Shown in pieces: positions 19,119-27,138 of a stretch of 64,000 nt of DNA (position 1 is its first letter; the number at the start of each line of letters is the position of its first letter). The notes below the pieces were generated by a model. The model was given only the letters and a program-made list of their open reading frames with translations, had not been told where the DNA came from and ran no database searches. A program made the translations under genes and the position numbers. The stretch is from Hymenobacter lucidus (lineage in GTDB: Bacteria > Bacteroidota > Bacteroidia > Cytophagales > Hymenobacteraceae), in the NCBI RefSeq assembly GCF_020447265.1, contig NZ_JAJADR010000004.1, positions 248,001 through 312,000 of the forward strand, given 5' to 3'.

Positions 19119-20315
19119 GTGCTTAAACGGGCAGGGAAGAAAGACACAAGTAGTTGGCAGCAGATAAAATGGCTACTGCTACTGCTGTGCCTTTTGCCTT
19201 TATCAGTGGCCTCCGCTGCCGAGTATCGGCCCTTGCCACCTGCCACCAAAGGCGGTCTGTCAGCCGATTGGCTTATCCATGATGCCCCGCACAATCGGCT
19301 CGTGCTTTACTTGCCTGATTACCACACTCCGGCATTGGCCTATTACCAGTGGGTGTCGGTTCGAACCGGCCGCGCTTTCCCGGTTACCTTTGCTGCCCCC
19401 AAGGGCCTGAGTATTTTTTTAGACAACCGACTAGCATTTACGGCGGCTACCTCTGCTTCCTACACGCTAGATCTGGCAAAGCTGTTGCCCGCAGGATCGG
19501 TTCCTGGGCTGCATCTGCTATGCGTGTGGCATCCTACTACGCCCCCTAACCTCGCTACCTTTACTAACTCCCTGCCCGCCGTGCAGGCCAACAAAGCCCC
19601 GGTAAAGCCGGTAGCCGTGCAGCCCTTACCGCGTGGTCACCAAGGACAGAACGTATTCTTGTGCTTTCTGCTGCTGATTGGCTTGTTATACGGTAGCATC
19701 CGATCAGCATACCAACCTGGCTTCGCCCGTATCTATCATTTGGAAGGCTTGTGGGGCAAGCCTTCCAATGATCAAGACTTCCTGACTAAACCCACTGTTA
19801 CCTGGCTCAACTTGCTGTTGGTCATGGTTTTCTCGCTTTCATTTGCCTTGTTGCTGGTAGCAATTCATACCAATATTCAGAGCATCGTCATTTTGCGGCG
19901 CCTGTTTGATGTTCCGGAGTCAGCCATCATTGTACGGGTACTGTTCTATGCCGTGCTTATAGCGGTTTTCGTCCTGGGTAAATACATCTTCTTGGAGGTC
20001 ATGGGCTATATCTTCGACGTAGCTCAACTGGTTATGGTGCAGTACCGAGAGTTTATGCGCACCATTCTGTTTATGGGTCTTTTTCTTCCGGGAGTAATGT
20101 TACTCTATCTCGGGCTGAATCAGACCTTGCCTGAAACAGTCCTATGGGTGTCCAATGGAGTGGTTTCCTTGATGTTGATTGGTACCGTTGTTCGCATCGC
20201 CCGCACATTGCACAGACGCGCGTCCTTACTAAATCTGCATTTGTTTTCGTACCTTTGCGCCACAGAAGTGATTCCCTTAATCATTCTGCTTAAGTTGATT
20301 GTATTCACTTATTAA
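19119..20315 (+). CDS. DUF4271 domain membrane protein
   Basis: 398 residues with GTG start 2 bp after the preceding stop; no in-frame ATG is available near the signal sequence. A signal peptide (LLLLLCLLPLSVASA) and a periplasmic beta-rich half (to about 170) are followed by six or so membrane helices (about 175-398) typical of DUF4271. Genes for DUF4271 often lie beside hemD and the T9SS cluster in Bacteroidota, as here, but the protein's role is unknown. Confidence 0.82.
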   Translation: MLKRAGKKDTSSWQQIKWLLLLLCLLPLSVASAAEYRPLPPATKGGLSADWLIHDAPHNRLVLYLPDYHTPALAYYQWVSVRTGRAFPVTFAAPKGLSIFLDNRLAFTAATSASYTLDLAKLLPAGSVPGLHLLCVWHPTTPPNLATFTNSLPAVQANKAPVKPVAVQPLPRGHQGQNVFLCFLLLIGLLYGSIRSAYQPGFARIYHLEGLWGKPSNDQDFLTKPTVTWLNLLLVMVFSLSFALLLVAIHTNIQSIVILRRLFDVPESAIIVRVLFYAVLIAVFVLGKYIFLEVMGYIFDVAQLVMVQYREFMRTILFMGLFLPGVMLLYLGLNQTLPETVLWVSNGVVSLMLIGTVVRIARTLHRRASLLNLHLFSYLCATEVIPLIILLKLIVFTY

Positions 20316-20392
20316 TCGACCTGTAGCAGAAGCTCTTCTATTACTCCCAACGCCCCCTTATTGCCTTAGATTTACCCCCTTTTTTTTACCCT

Positions 20393-21223
20393 ATGGCCGA
20401 GAGCACAGACAAACCGGGGACGGGCCGTCACGCTAAGCGTATTTCCAGTATTCTGGTTACCCAGCCTAAGCCCGCAAACGACGTTTCCCCCTACTTTTCA
20501 ATTGCTGAGAAGTACGGGATTAAAGTCGATTTCCGCGAGTTTATCCAGGTCGACCCTGTTTCGTATAAGGATTTCCGCAAAGAGAAGGTCAATATTGCGG
20601 AGCATACAGCTGTCATTTTCACCAGCCGCAATGCAGTAGACCATTTCTTTCGAATTTGCCAGGAAGCTAAGCTGGAGATGCCGGCCGAAATGAAGTATTT
20701 CTGCATCTCCGAGCAGACGGCTAACTATCTGCAGAAGTACATTGTGCTGCGCAAGCGCAAGCTCTTCGTTGGTCAGCGCACTGCTGCCGATCTGTTCGAC
20801 GTAATCAAGAAGCACAAGGGAGAGAAATTTCTGTACCCCTGCTCTGATATTCGTAAGGATGACATTCCGGAGTTTATGCGGGCCAATGGCTTCAAGTTTA
20901 GCGAAGCCGTTATCTACCATACCGTCGCGAGCGACCTGTCGGACCTCTCCGATGTGAAGTATGACTGCATTGCCTTCTTCAGTCCCTCCGGCATTAGCTC
21001 GCTGTTCATCAACTTCCCTGATTTCGAGCAAAACGGCACTCGTATAGCCGCTTTCGGCCCCACGACGGCTAAGGCCGTTATTGACGCCGGACTGGAATTA
21101 GATATTGAAGCTCCTCATCCCAATGCTCCTTCCATGACCGGAGCCATCGAGGCTTACATCCGGCTACATCATGGCCCGGATGTAGGCAAGGAGAAAAATA
21201 AAAGTGGCAAACAAAGCGCCTAA
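20393..21223 (+). CDS. hemD: Uroporphyrinogen-III synthase family protein
   Basis: 276 residues. In haem synthesis this enzyme cyclises hydroxymethylbilane with inversion of ring D. The HemD fold is recognisable: ISSILVTQPKP at the start, then HTAVIFTSRNAVDHFF, KFLYPCSDIRKDDIPEFM and the second-domain block DCIAFFSPSGISSLF...AAFGPTTAKAV. In Bacteroidota a HemD-like gene commonly precedes porP. The ATG is at 20393. The last gene of the lipB run, closed by a strong terminator. Confidence 0.88.
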   Translation: MAESTDKPGTGRHAKRISSILVTQPKPANDVSPYFSIAEKYGIKVDFREFIQVDPVSYKDFRKEKVNIAEHTAVIFTSRNAVDHFFRICQEAKLEMPAEMKYFCISEQTANYLQKYIVLRKRKLFVGQRTAADLFDVIKKHKGEKFLYPCSDIRKDDIPEFMRANGFKFSEAVIYHTVASDLSDLSDVKYDCIAFFSPSGISSLFINFPDFEQNGTRIAAFGPTTAKAVIDAGLELDIEAPHPNAPSMTGAIEAYIRLHHGPDVGKEKNKSGKQSA

Positions 21224-21228
21224 CGCGT

Positions 21229-21273
21229 AAAACAAACGGAAGAGCAATCAAATGCTCTTCCGTTTGTTTTTTT
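21229..21273 (+). terminator. Strong terminator between hemD and porP
   Basis: Perfect 18-bp stem (21229-21246 with 21253-21270), loop atcaaa, followed by more T. It separates the lipB-hemD run from the T9SS operon. Confidence 0.92.
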
Positions 21274-21280
21274 GCGGTGG

Positions 21281-21311
21281 TTTGTTAGGGAGGGTTTTTT
21301 GCATACATTTG
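21281..21311 (+). promoter_or_regulatory. Consensus promoter of the T9SS operon
   Basis: TTTG at 21281-21284, 19-nt spacer, TACATTTG at 21304-21311. Exact fit to TTTG-N19-TAnnTTTG, and 56 bp upstream of the porP ATG. Confidence 0.8.
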
Positions 21312-21366
21312 GAAACCCCTACGTTGGCCCACCCAAGCCCTAACAGACCACAAATCAACCAGTTCC

Positions 21367-22356
21367 ATGAAGAGAACTCTACTTTCTTTATTGCTGACTT
21401 CAGCAATTTCCGCCACTGCTCTTGCTCAGCAACAGCCCCAGTTTAGCCATTATGGCTTCAATGGGATGTATCTGAACCCAGCCTATGCGGGAATTAAAGG
21501 TCAGGGAGAGATAACTACGCTGGGCCGCTACCAGTATTTGGGCTATAAGGCTTCGTTTGATGACGGCGGCTCGCCCCAAACTTATAGCCTTAGTGCTTCG
21601 CTGCCAGTAGCTGCTATTGGTGGTGGTGTGGGTATCAGCGTCTTCCGCGACAAAATTGCTGAGTCCAGTATCACCAACGTGCAGTTGTCGTATTCCAAGC
21701 ATATCCAAGTTGGCGAAGGACGGCTTGGTCTGGGCGTGCAGGGTATTTTCAACCACTTGAGCAAAGGTGTATACCGCCCCGCAGAAGCTGGCGACAACAG
21801 CGTACCCCGGGATGGTTCTGATCAGAAAATTGACGCCGGAATCGGGGTTTGGTACGAATCGGACAAGCTGTATGGCGGGCTGAGCTTCAACAACCTCTTG
21901 CGTTCCGAATACCAGTTCAAGAGCGAAGGCGGTACCAACAGCGCGAAGGTAATCGGCGAAAATCACGCGTATCTGACGGCTGGCTACAATATCGAAGCGT
22001 CTTCTTCCGTTATAGTTACCCCCACGGTGCTCGTGAAGATGGTATTGCCCGGCAAATTCGGCGACAATAATAAACTCTCTTTCAAGAACAACTCTTACGA
22101 AGGTGGTGTTCGGGCTACGCTGAACGATAAGTTCTGGGGTGGCGTAAGTTATCGGTACGATGAGTCCATCACGGGCTTATTAGGCATGAGCTTTGCTAAG
22201 GACAATGCCCTGCGGTTCGGTTATGCATTCGACTTTATTGCATTTAACCAAGCTGCGCGTGCATTCAGCTCCCACGAAATTATGCTCTCCTACCGCCTGC
22301 CCAAGCCTGGGCCGGCCACCCGTCCAGCTATCCGCACTCCCCGTTACAGCTTCTGA
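21367..22356 (+). CDS. porP: PorP/SprF family type IX secretion system outer-membrane protein
   Basis: 329 residues. Signal peptide MKRTLLSLLLTSAISATALA, then an outer-membrane beta-barrel with the family start QQPQFSHYGFNGMYLNPAYAG and the repeated pattern of strands ending SYRLPKPGPATRPAIRTPRYSF. PorP-type proteins connect cargo or the PorE/K/N ring to the cell surface in T9SS. It is the first gene of the operon, followed by gldKLMN. Either name (porP or sprF) applies to the family. Confidence 0.93.
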   Translation: MKRTLLSLLLTSAISATALAQQQPQFSHYGFNGMYLNPAYAGIKGQGEITTLGRYQYLGYKASFDDGGSPQTYSLSASLPVAAIGGGVGISVFRDKIAESSITNVQLSYSKHIQVGEGRLGLGVQGIFNHLSKGVYRPAEAGDNSVPRDGSDQKIDAGIGVWYESDKLYGGLSFNNLLRSEYQFKSEGGTNSAKVIGENHAYLTAGYNIEASSSVIVTPTVLVKMVLPGKFGDNNKLSFKNNSYEGGVRATLNDKFWGGVSYRYDESITGLLGMSFAKDNALRFGYAFDFIAFNQAARAFSSHEIMLSYRLPKPGPATRPAIRTPRYSF

Positions 22357-22501
22357 TTTTAGGGGGTGTAACAAAGATTGTTTGGTGGTTGGATGTATGT
22401 ATGCTGAATTTACAGGGCATTTACACTAACTCACTGCTTTCCATCGTTTAACCGGTATCCGTACCGGTTCGTAGACAAAAGGTAAGCATTGAGCGACAGG
22501 C

Positions 22502-22532
22502 TTGCGAACGAATGTAATATTCGCTAGATTTG
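22502..22532 (+). promoter_or_regulatory. Possible internal promoter upstream of gldK
   Basis: TTG at 22502-22504, 20-nt spacer, TAGATTTG at 22525-22532, in the 236-bp gap after porP. It could let gldKLMN be expressed apart from porP. Confidence 0.5.
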
Positions 22533-22592
22533 CCGGATCGTTAAATTGTAATCTTAGGGTATCGCCGCCTGAACAGTCTTTTTTTCCTTAAC

Positions 22593-23597
22593 ATGAACAA
22601 GTTTCTCGTATTGCCTCTCGTAGCCCTGTCGGCGCTGTTTTTGGGAGGCTGTGGTTTCGGCAAAGGACCGCAAGGCGATTTGGTCGGAGCGGAGGACCGC
22701 CCCGAGTTCAATCCCCAGGAGGTGCCCTTTGGTATGGTTCCTTGCCCCGGTGGTACCTTCCACATGGGCCAGACCGACCAGGATATATCGGCCTCCATGG
22801 TCAACATGAACAAGCAGGTAACTATTGCCGGCTTCTACATGGATGAGACGGAGATTACCAACAACGAATACCGTCAGTTTATGAACGCTATTCGCCAGGA
22901 CTCTATCGATGTGCTGGGCGAAGAGTATGTGATGACTGAGCTCTACCCCGATACCACGGTATGGGTGCGTGACTTTACCTATCACATGGGCGACCCTCTG
23001 ATGGAGTACTACTACACCCACCCAGCTTTTGATGACTACCCGGTAGTTGGTGTCGATTGGTTTGCGGCCAAGTACTTCTGCAACTGGCGTACCAAAAACA
23101 AGAACGCGGCCAATGCCGAAGCTGGTTTGGCCCCAACGCCAAACTTCCGCTTGCCTTCCGAAGCTGAGTGGGAATATGCTGCCCGTGGCGGCCGTGACCT
23201 TGCTACCTATCCTTGGGGCGGCCCTTACCTGCGCAATTCGAAAGGCTGCATGCTGGCTAATTTCAAGCCTGGTCGTGGCGACTACGCCAGCGACGGATAT
23301 GCTTACACCGCCCCAGTTGGTGCTTTCTTCCCCAACGACTTTGGCCTGTACGATATGTCGGGTAACGTTTCCGAGTGGTGCGACGATGCCTACATGGAAG
23401 CTTCTGTGCCGGTTGTTTGGGACATGAACCCAACTAACCCGGATGACAACGAGCCCCGCAAAGTAGTGCGTGGCGGTTCGTGGAAGGACATCTCCTATTT
23501 CCTCGAAACCGGTACTCGCAACTTCGAATACCAGGATTCAGCCCGCTCTTACATTGGTTTCCGGACTGCTATGATCCAGATTGGCTCGGCACTCTAG
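22593..23597 (+). CDS. gldK: T9SS ring lipoprotein GldK/PorK
   Basis: 334 residues. Lipobox LGGC (Cys at 20), then a formylglycine-generating-enzyme-like (SUMF) fold: MVPCPGGTFHMGQ, DETEITNNEYRQF, RLPSEAEWEYAARGG, DMSGNVSEWCDD, VVRGGSWKD. The two Cys of true FGE enzymes after RGGSW are absent, which fits a structural, non-catalytic role. GldK and GldN form the periplasmic ring linked to the outer membrane and peptidoglycan. It is shorter than the roughly 450-490-residue Flavobacterium and Porphyromonas proteins. Confidence 0.95.
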   Translation: MNKFLVLPLVALSALFLGGCGFGKGPQGDLVGAEDRPEFNPQEVPFGMVPCPGGTFHMGQTDQDISASMVNMNKQVTIAGFYMDETEITNNEYRQFMNAIRQDSIDVLGEEYVMTELYPDTTVWVRDFTYHMGDPLMEYYYTHPAFDDYPVVGVDWFAAKYFCNWRTKNKNAANAEAGLAPTPNFRLPSEAEWEYAARGGRDLATYPWGGPYLRNSKGCMLANFKPGRGDYASDGYAYTAPVGAFFPNDFGLYDMSGNVSEWCDDAYMEASVPVVWDMNPTNPDDNEPRKVVRGGSWKDISYFLETGTRNFEYQDSARSYIGFRTAMIQIGSAL

Positions 23598-23665
23598 AAT
23601 ACGCAATTCAAGCATCCCCCCCGTTTACTTCATCACACAACACATTCTTTCAATTTACAACTCAA

Positions 23666-24472
23666 ATGGCAGCAAAAGGCGGTAGTTTCCTGTATGACGT
23701 GGTTATGCCCAAGGTGTACGGCATCGGGGCCGCAGTCGTAATCGTCGGGGCTTTGTTTAAAATTCAGCACTGGGATGGCGCTAGCGAAATGCTCATCGTA
23801 GGTCTCGGTACTGAAGCACTTATTTTCTTGCTCAGCGCATTCCAGCCTGCTTCGCACGAGCCGGATTGGTCGCTGGTTTACCCAGAATTGAGCGAAGGAT
23901 ACGATCCTTCCACTAACAGCAACAGCTTTGCCGCTGACACCAACAGCAAAGGCCTGACCAAGAAATTGGACGACATGCTGAAGGATGCCAACGTAACTCC
24001 CGAGGCAATTTCTTCGCTGGGTGCCGGCCTGAACCGTCTGTCGACAACCACGCAGCAGCTTTCTTCGCTGGGTGACGCTACCAACGCTACCGAGGAGTAC
24101 ACCACCAAGGTTCGTTCGGCTGCTCAGTCGCTGGAGAAGATCAACAGCGCTTACTCGAACACGGTAGAGGCCATCACGGCTATGTCGAGCGCTACGGCTG
24201 ACGCTAAAGAGTATCATCTGCAAGTTCAGAATGTAACCAAAAACCTTGGTGCTCTGAATGCAGTGTACGAAATGGAGTTGCAGGATGCTAACACGCACCT
24301 GAAATCTATGAACAAGTTCTATGGCACGCTGAGCCAGGCTATGGAAAACCTGACCGAGGCTGGCAAAGAAACCGACCAGTTCAAGCAGGAGGTGACGCAG
24401 CTGACCAGCAACCTGGGTTCGTTGAACCGGGTGTACGGTAATATGCTGAACGCCATGCGTGCTACCAGCTAA
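23666..24472 (+). CDS. gldL: T9SS motor protein GldL/PorL
   Basis: 268 residues. Two N-terminal transmembrane helices (about 18-35 and 42-60) joined by FKIQHWDGASEM. The second contains a membrane Glu (E50, in GLGTEALIFLLSAF), equivalent to the residue known to be essential for use of the proton-motive force. A long cytoplasmic coiled-coil tail follows. GldL and GldM form the inner-membrane motor. The ATG at 23666 is preferred to an upstream start that overlaps the gldK end. Confidence 0.95.
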   Translation: MAAKGGSFLYDVVMPKVYGIGAAVVIVGALFKIQHWDGASEMLIVGLGTEALIFLLSAFQPASHEPDWSLVYPELSEGYDPSTNSNSFAADTNSKGLTKKLDDMLKDANVTPEAISSLGAGLNRLSTTTQQLSSLGDATNATEEYTTKVRSAAQSLEKINSAYSNTVEAITAMSSATADAKEYHLQVQNVTKNLGALNAVYEMELQDANTHLKSMNKFYGTLSQAMENLTEAGKETDQFKQEVTQLTSNLGSLNRVYGNMLNAMRATS

Positions 24473-24528
24473 GTCTGGAACAGCACTACTAATTTTCCGT
24501 CCAATACATATAGATTAGGCAAGACACG

Positions 24529-26109
24529 ATGGCGGGAGGAAAAGAAACTCCAAGGCAGAAGATGATTGGCATGATGTACCTAGTACTGACTGCACTTCTG
24601 GCCCTTCAGGTAAACTCAGCAATACTGCTCAAGTTCAAGTTCCTCGACGACAGCCTTTCGGCTATCAACAACAAGGTGTCGAAGTCGAACGATGGCGCAG
24701 TAAAAGGAATTAAGGCTCAGGTTGAAAAGAACCGTAATCAGGCTTCCGACTTAGCAGTTCTGCAGCAAAGCGAAGATATTCGTAAGACAACTCAGGAAAT
24801 GGTAACCTACTTGGGTACTGTTCGTGAGAAGCTCTTGGCTGCCACTGAAAACAAGGGCAAGAACGAGTTCAAAAACATGAGTGCCGAAGACAAGGTTGCC
24901 AGCACAATGCTCGGCGGCAAGAAAGACGGCGTTGCTTACGACATGAAGAACAAGCTGAATGCTTATTCCTCATACATCCAGAAATACGTTCCCGGTATTC
25001 CTCCGTTGGCACTCGATGCCAAGGATGATCCAATGGTTACCGACAAAGAGCAGCGCAACAAGAACTTTGCTGAGTTGAACTTTGAAAACACCCCGGTAGT
25101 AGCTGCTCTGGCTACACTGGCTCAGAAAGAAGCAGAAGTGCTGAAATATGAGTCGGATGCTTTGGCTGCTCAGGCTGCTAAAGTAGGTGGCAGCATTATC
25201 GTATTTGATAAAGTAGGTGCTTTCGCAAGTGCTGAGTCGAACACGGTAGCTGCTGGTACTAAGTATAAGGCTGAGCTGTTCCTGACGGCTTCGGCTACGG
25301 GTCTTAAGCCTTCGATGACTCTGAACGGCAGCCCACTCACAGTTGGCCCTGACGGTAAAGGCAAAGTTGAGTTTACGGCTCGTCCCGGCTCGTTTGATGC
25401 TGCCGGCAATGCCAAAGCTCAGTGGACCGGTACCATTCGCTTCAAGCAGAACGGCCGCGATACGACCTTCAAGGTTACGGTTCCTTACACGGTTACCAAG
25501 CCAGTAATGCAGATTCAGTCGGCTTCGGTACAAGCTCTGTATTTCAAGTGCGGCAACAAACTCAGCGTACAGGTTCCTGCTCTGGGTGCCCAATACAAGC
25601 CGGCTTTCTCGGCCTCGGGTGCTTCGGTTATCTCCGGTGCCAAAACGGGCGACGTAACGCTGGTGCCTAACTCGCGTGAAGTAACCCTGAACGTAAGCAG
25701 CAGTGGCAACGCCATCGGTTCACAAACCTTCCAGGTTCGTCCGATTCCTAAGCCCGAAATCAAATGCATCGTAGGTGGCCGCGAGGCTAATGAGAAGCAG
25801 GGTACGCCCATCACGGCAGTACGTAACATGAGCCTGAAGGCAGTGCCGGATGCTGGTTTTGCTACTTTCCTACCCGATGACGCCCGCTACCGCGTAACTC
25901 GCTACGAAGTGACGCTGGTACGTGGCAAGCGCCCTGCTTTGCCAACCCGCACCATCAACGGTCCGGAAGCCAACCTGAACGATGTAGTTAACTCGGCCCG
26001 CGAAGGCGACCGTCTTTACATCGAAGTGAAAGAAGTTCGGCGCTTGAACTTCCAGGATCAGCAGGAAGAAGTAAACGTTGCGAAGCAGTTCAATATTCCG
26101 TTGCTGTAA
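24529..26109 (+). CDS. gldM: T9SS motor/shaft protein GldM/PorM
   Basis: 526 residues. An N-terminal transmembrane helix (MIGMMYLVLTALLALQVNSA, about 10-29) is followed by a large periplasmic part of helical D1 and three beta-sandwich domains, as in the known GldM/PorM structures, where a dimer spans the periplasm to reach the GldK/GldN ring. Sequence landmarks: KETPRQKMIGMMYLVLTA at the N-terminus, PDAGF and the C-terminal YEVTLVRGKRPALPTRTING. Codon use differs slightly from surrounding cargo genes (more A/T), as expected for a conserved gene. Confidence 0.96.
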   Translation: MAGGKETPRQKMIGMMYLVLTALLALQVNSAILLKFKFLDDSLSAINNKVSKSNDGAVKGIKAQVEKNRNQASDLAVLQQSEDIRKTTQEMVTYLGTVREKLLAATENKGKNEFKNMSAEDKVASTMLGGKKDGVAYDMKNKLNAYSSYIQKYVPGIPPLALDAKDDPMVTDKEQRNKNFAELNFENTPVVAALATLAQKEAEVLKYESDALAAQAAKVGGSIIVFDKVGAFASAESNTVAAGTKYKAELFLTASATGLKPSMTLNGSPLTVGPDGKGKVEFTARPGSFDAAGNAKAQWTGTIRFKQNGRDTTFKVTVPYTVTKPVMQIQSASVQALYFKCGNKLSVQVPALGAQYKPAFSASGASVISGAKTGDVTLVPNSREVTLNVSSSGNAIGSQTFQVRPIPKPEIKCIVGGREANEKQGTPITAVRNMSLKAVPDAGFATFLPDDARYRVTRYEVTLVRGKRPALPTRTINGPEANLNDVVNSAREGDRLYIEVKEVRRLNFQDQQEEVNVAKQFNIPLL

Positions 26110-26156
26110 GCGTTACTCTTCTGAACTAACCGCAGCGCTTTTTTGATTACCACGGT

Positions 26157-27041
26157 ATGAACAAATTCTTTTCCTTCGCCGCTTTGGCGGCCAGCCTGAC
26201 GCTGTCGGTCTCTGCATCGGCTCAGGAGCAAGCTACGACCGCCAGCAGCAACGGCTCGTATCGCCCGATTCCTAACTCGGACATTATGTTCCGGAAAACG
26301 ATTTGGCGTGCTGTTGACCTTCGCGAGAAGCAGAACAAGCCGATGTTCTCCGAAGGCAAAGAAATCAGCCGCGTTATTATGGAGGCGGTGAAGCGTGGTG
26401 AGCTGCAGGCCTACCGCAATGACTCGCTGACGACGACGTACACGCCCGCCGAAGTTTCCGGTCGGATGTCGTACGTAGAAGCCAGCGCCGGTCTGAGCGA
26501 AGAGGAAAAAGCTGCTGGTTTCAGTGAGCAGACTTCGGACGATGACTGGGGCACTCCCAAGAAGAAGGGCAAGTCTACCGCTAAGGCCAAGCCGAAAGCA
26601 CCCGCCGCGCCACCAAGCTACGAGTACCGCTACAAGGACTTGTACCAGATGGAATTGAAAGAGGATATGATCTTCGACAAGAAACGGTCGAGAATGTATC
26701 ACGACATCAAAACCGTTACGCTGCTGGTTCCTTCAACGCTCAGCACCAACGTTTCGGGTATTGAATCACCCATTGGTACGTTCAAGTACAGCGACTTGGT
26801 ACGGGTATTCCGTGCTAATCCGGACAAAGCCATCTGGTTCAACTCCCAGAACGATGCTCAGCATAAGAACCTTGCTGATGCTTTTGAGCTCTGGTTGTTC
26901 AACTCGTACATCGTAAAGGTTTCGAACCCGAACGACTCGCGTCTGGACGAAGTATATGGCGGGCCGCAGCAAGGCGTTCTGGCTGCTCAGCAAGCTGCTT
27001 CCGACCTGATTGAGTATGAATACAATCTCTGGAGCTTCTAA
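26157..27041 (+). CDS. gldN: T9SS ring protein GldN/PorN
   Basis: 294 residues. Signal peptide ending SASA-Q, then the family pattern SYRPIPNSDIMFRKTIWRAVD and the C-terminal IWFNSQNDAQHKNLADAFELWLFNSYIVKVSNP. Partners with GldK in the outer-membrane-associated ring. The operon ends here with a strong terminator. Confidence 0.95.
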   Translation: MNKFFSFAALAASLTLSVSASAQEQATTASSNGSYRPIPNSDIMFRKTIWRAVDLREKQNKPMFSEGKEISRVIMEAVKRGELQAYRNDSLTTTYTPAEVSGRMSYVEASAGLSEEEKAAGFSEQTSDDDWGTPKKKGKSTAKAKPKAPAAPPSYEYRYKDLYQMELKEDMIFDKKRSRMYHDIKTVTLLVPSTLSTNVSGIESPIGTFKYSDLVRVFRANPDKAIWFNSQNDAQHKNLADAFELWLFNSYIVKVSNPNDSRLDEVYGGPQQGVLAAQQAASDLIEYEYNLWSF

Positions 27042-27064
27042 GCATTTAGCGTCTCCTGACAGTA

Positions 27065-27102
27065 ACAAAAAAGGCCCTGCTCACGAGCAGGGCCTTTTTT
27101 GT
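27065..27102. terminator. Bidirectional terminator between gldN and uvrC
   Basis: 17-bp stem (27065-27081 with 27086-27102), loop cacg, with A/T tracts on both sides. It serves the convergent gldN and uvrC. Confidence 0.92.
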
Positions 27103-27138
27103 TTTATCCGGGCTACAGAATACCTATCCTTCCTGGCT

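Noticed and set aside
19340..19370. GGTTCGAACC as a tRNA T-arm
   Set aside because: It lies inside the DUF4271 coding sequence and no acceptor or anticodon arms surround it.
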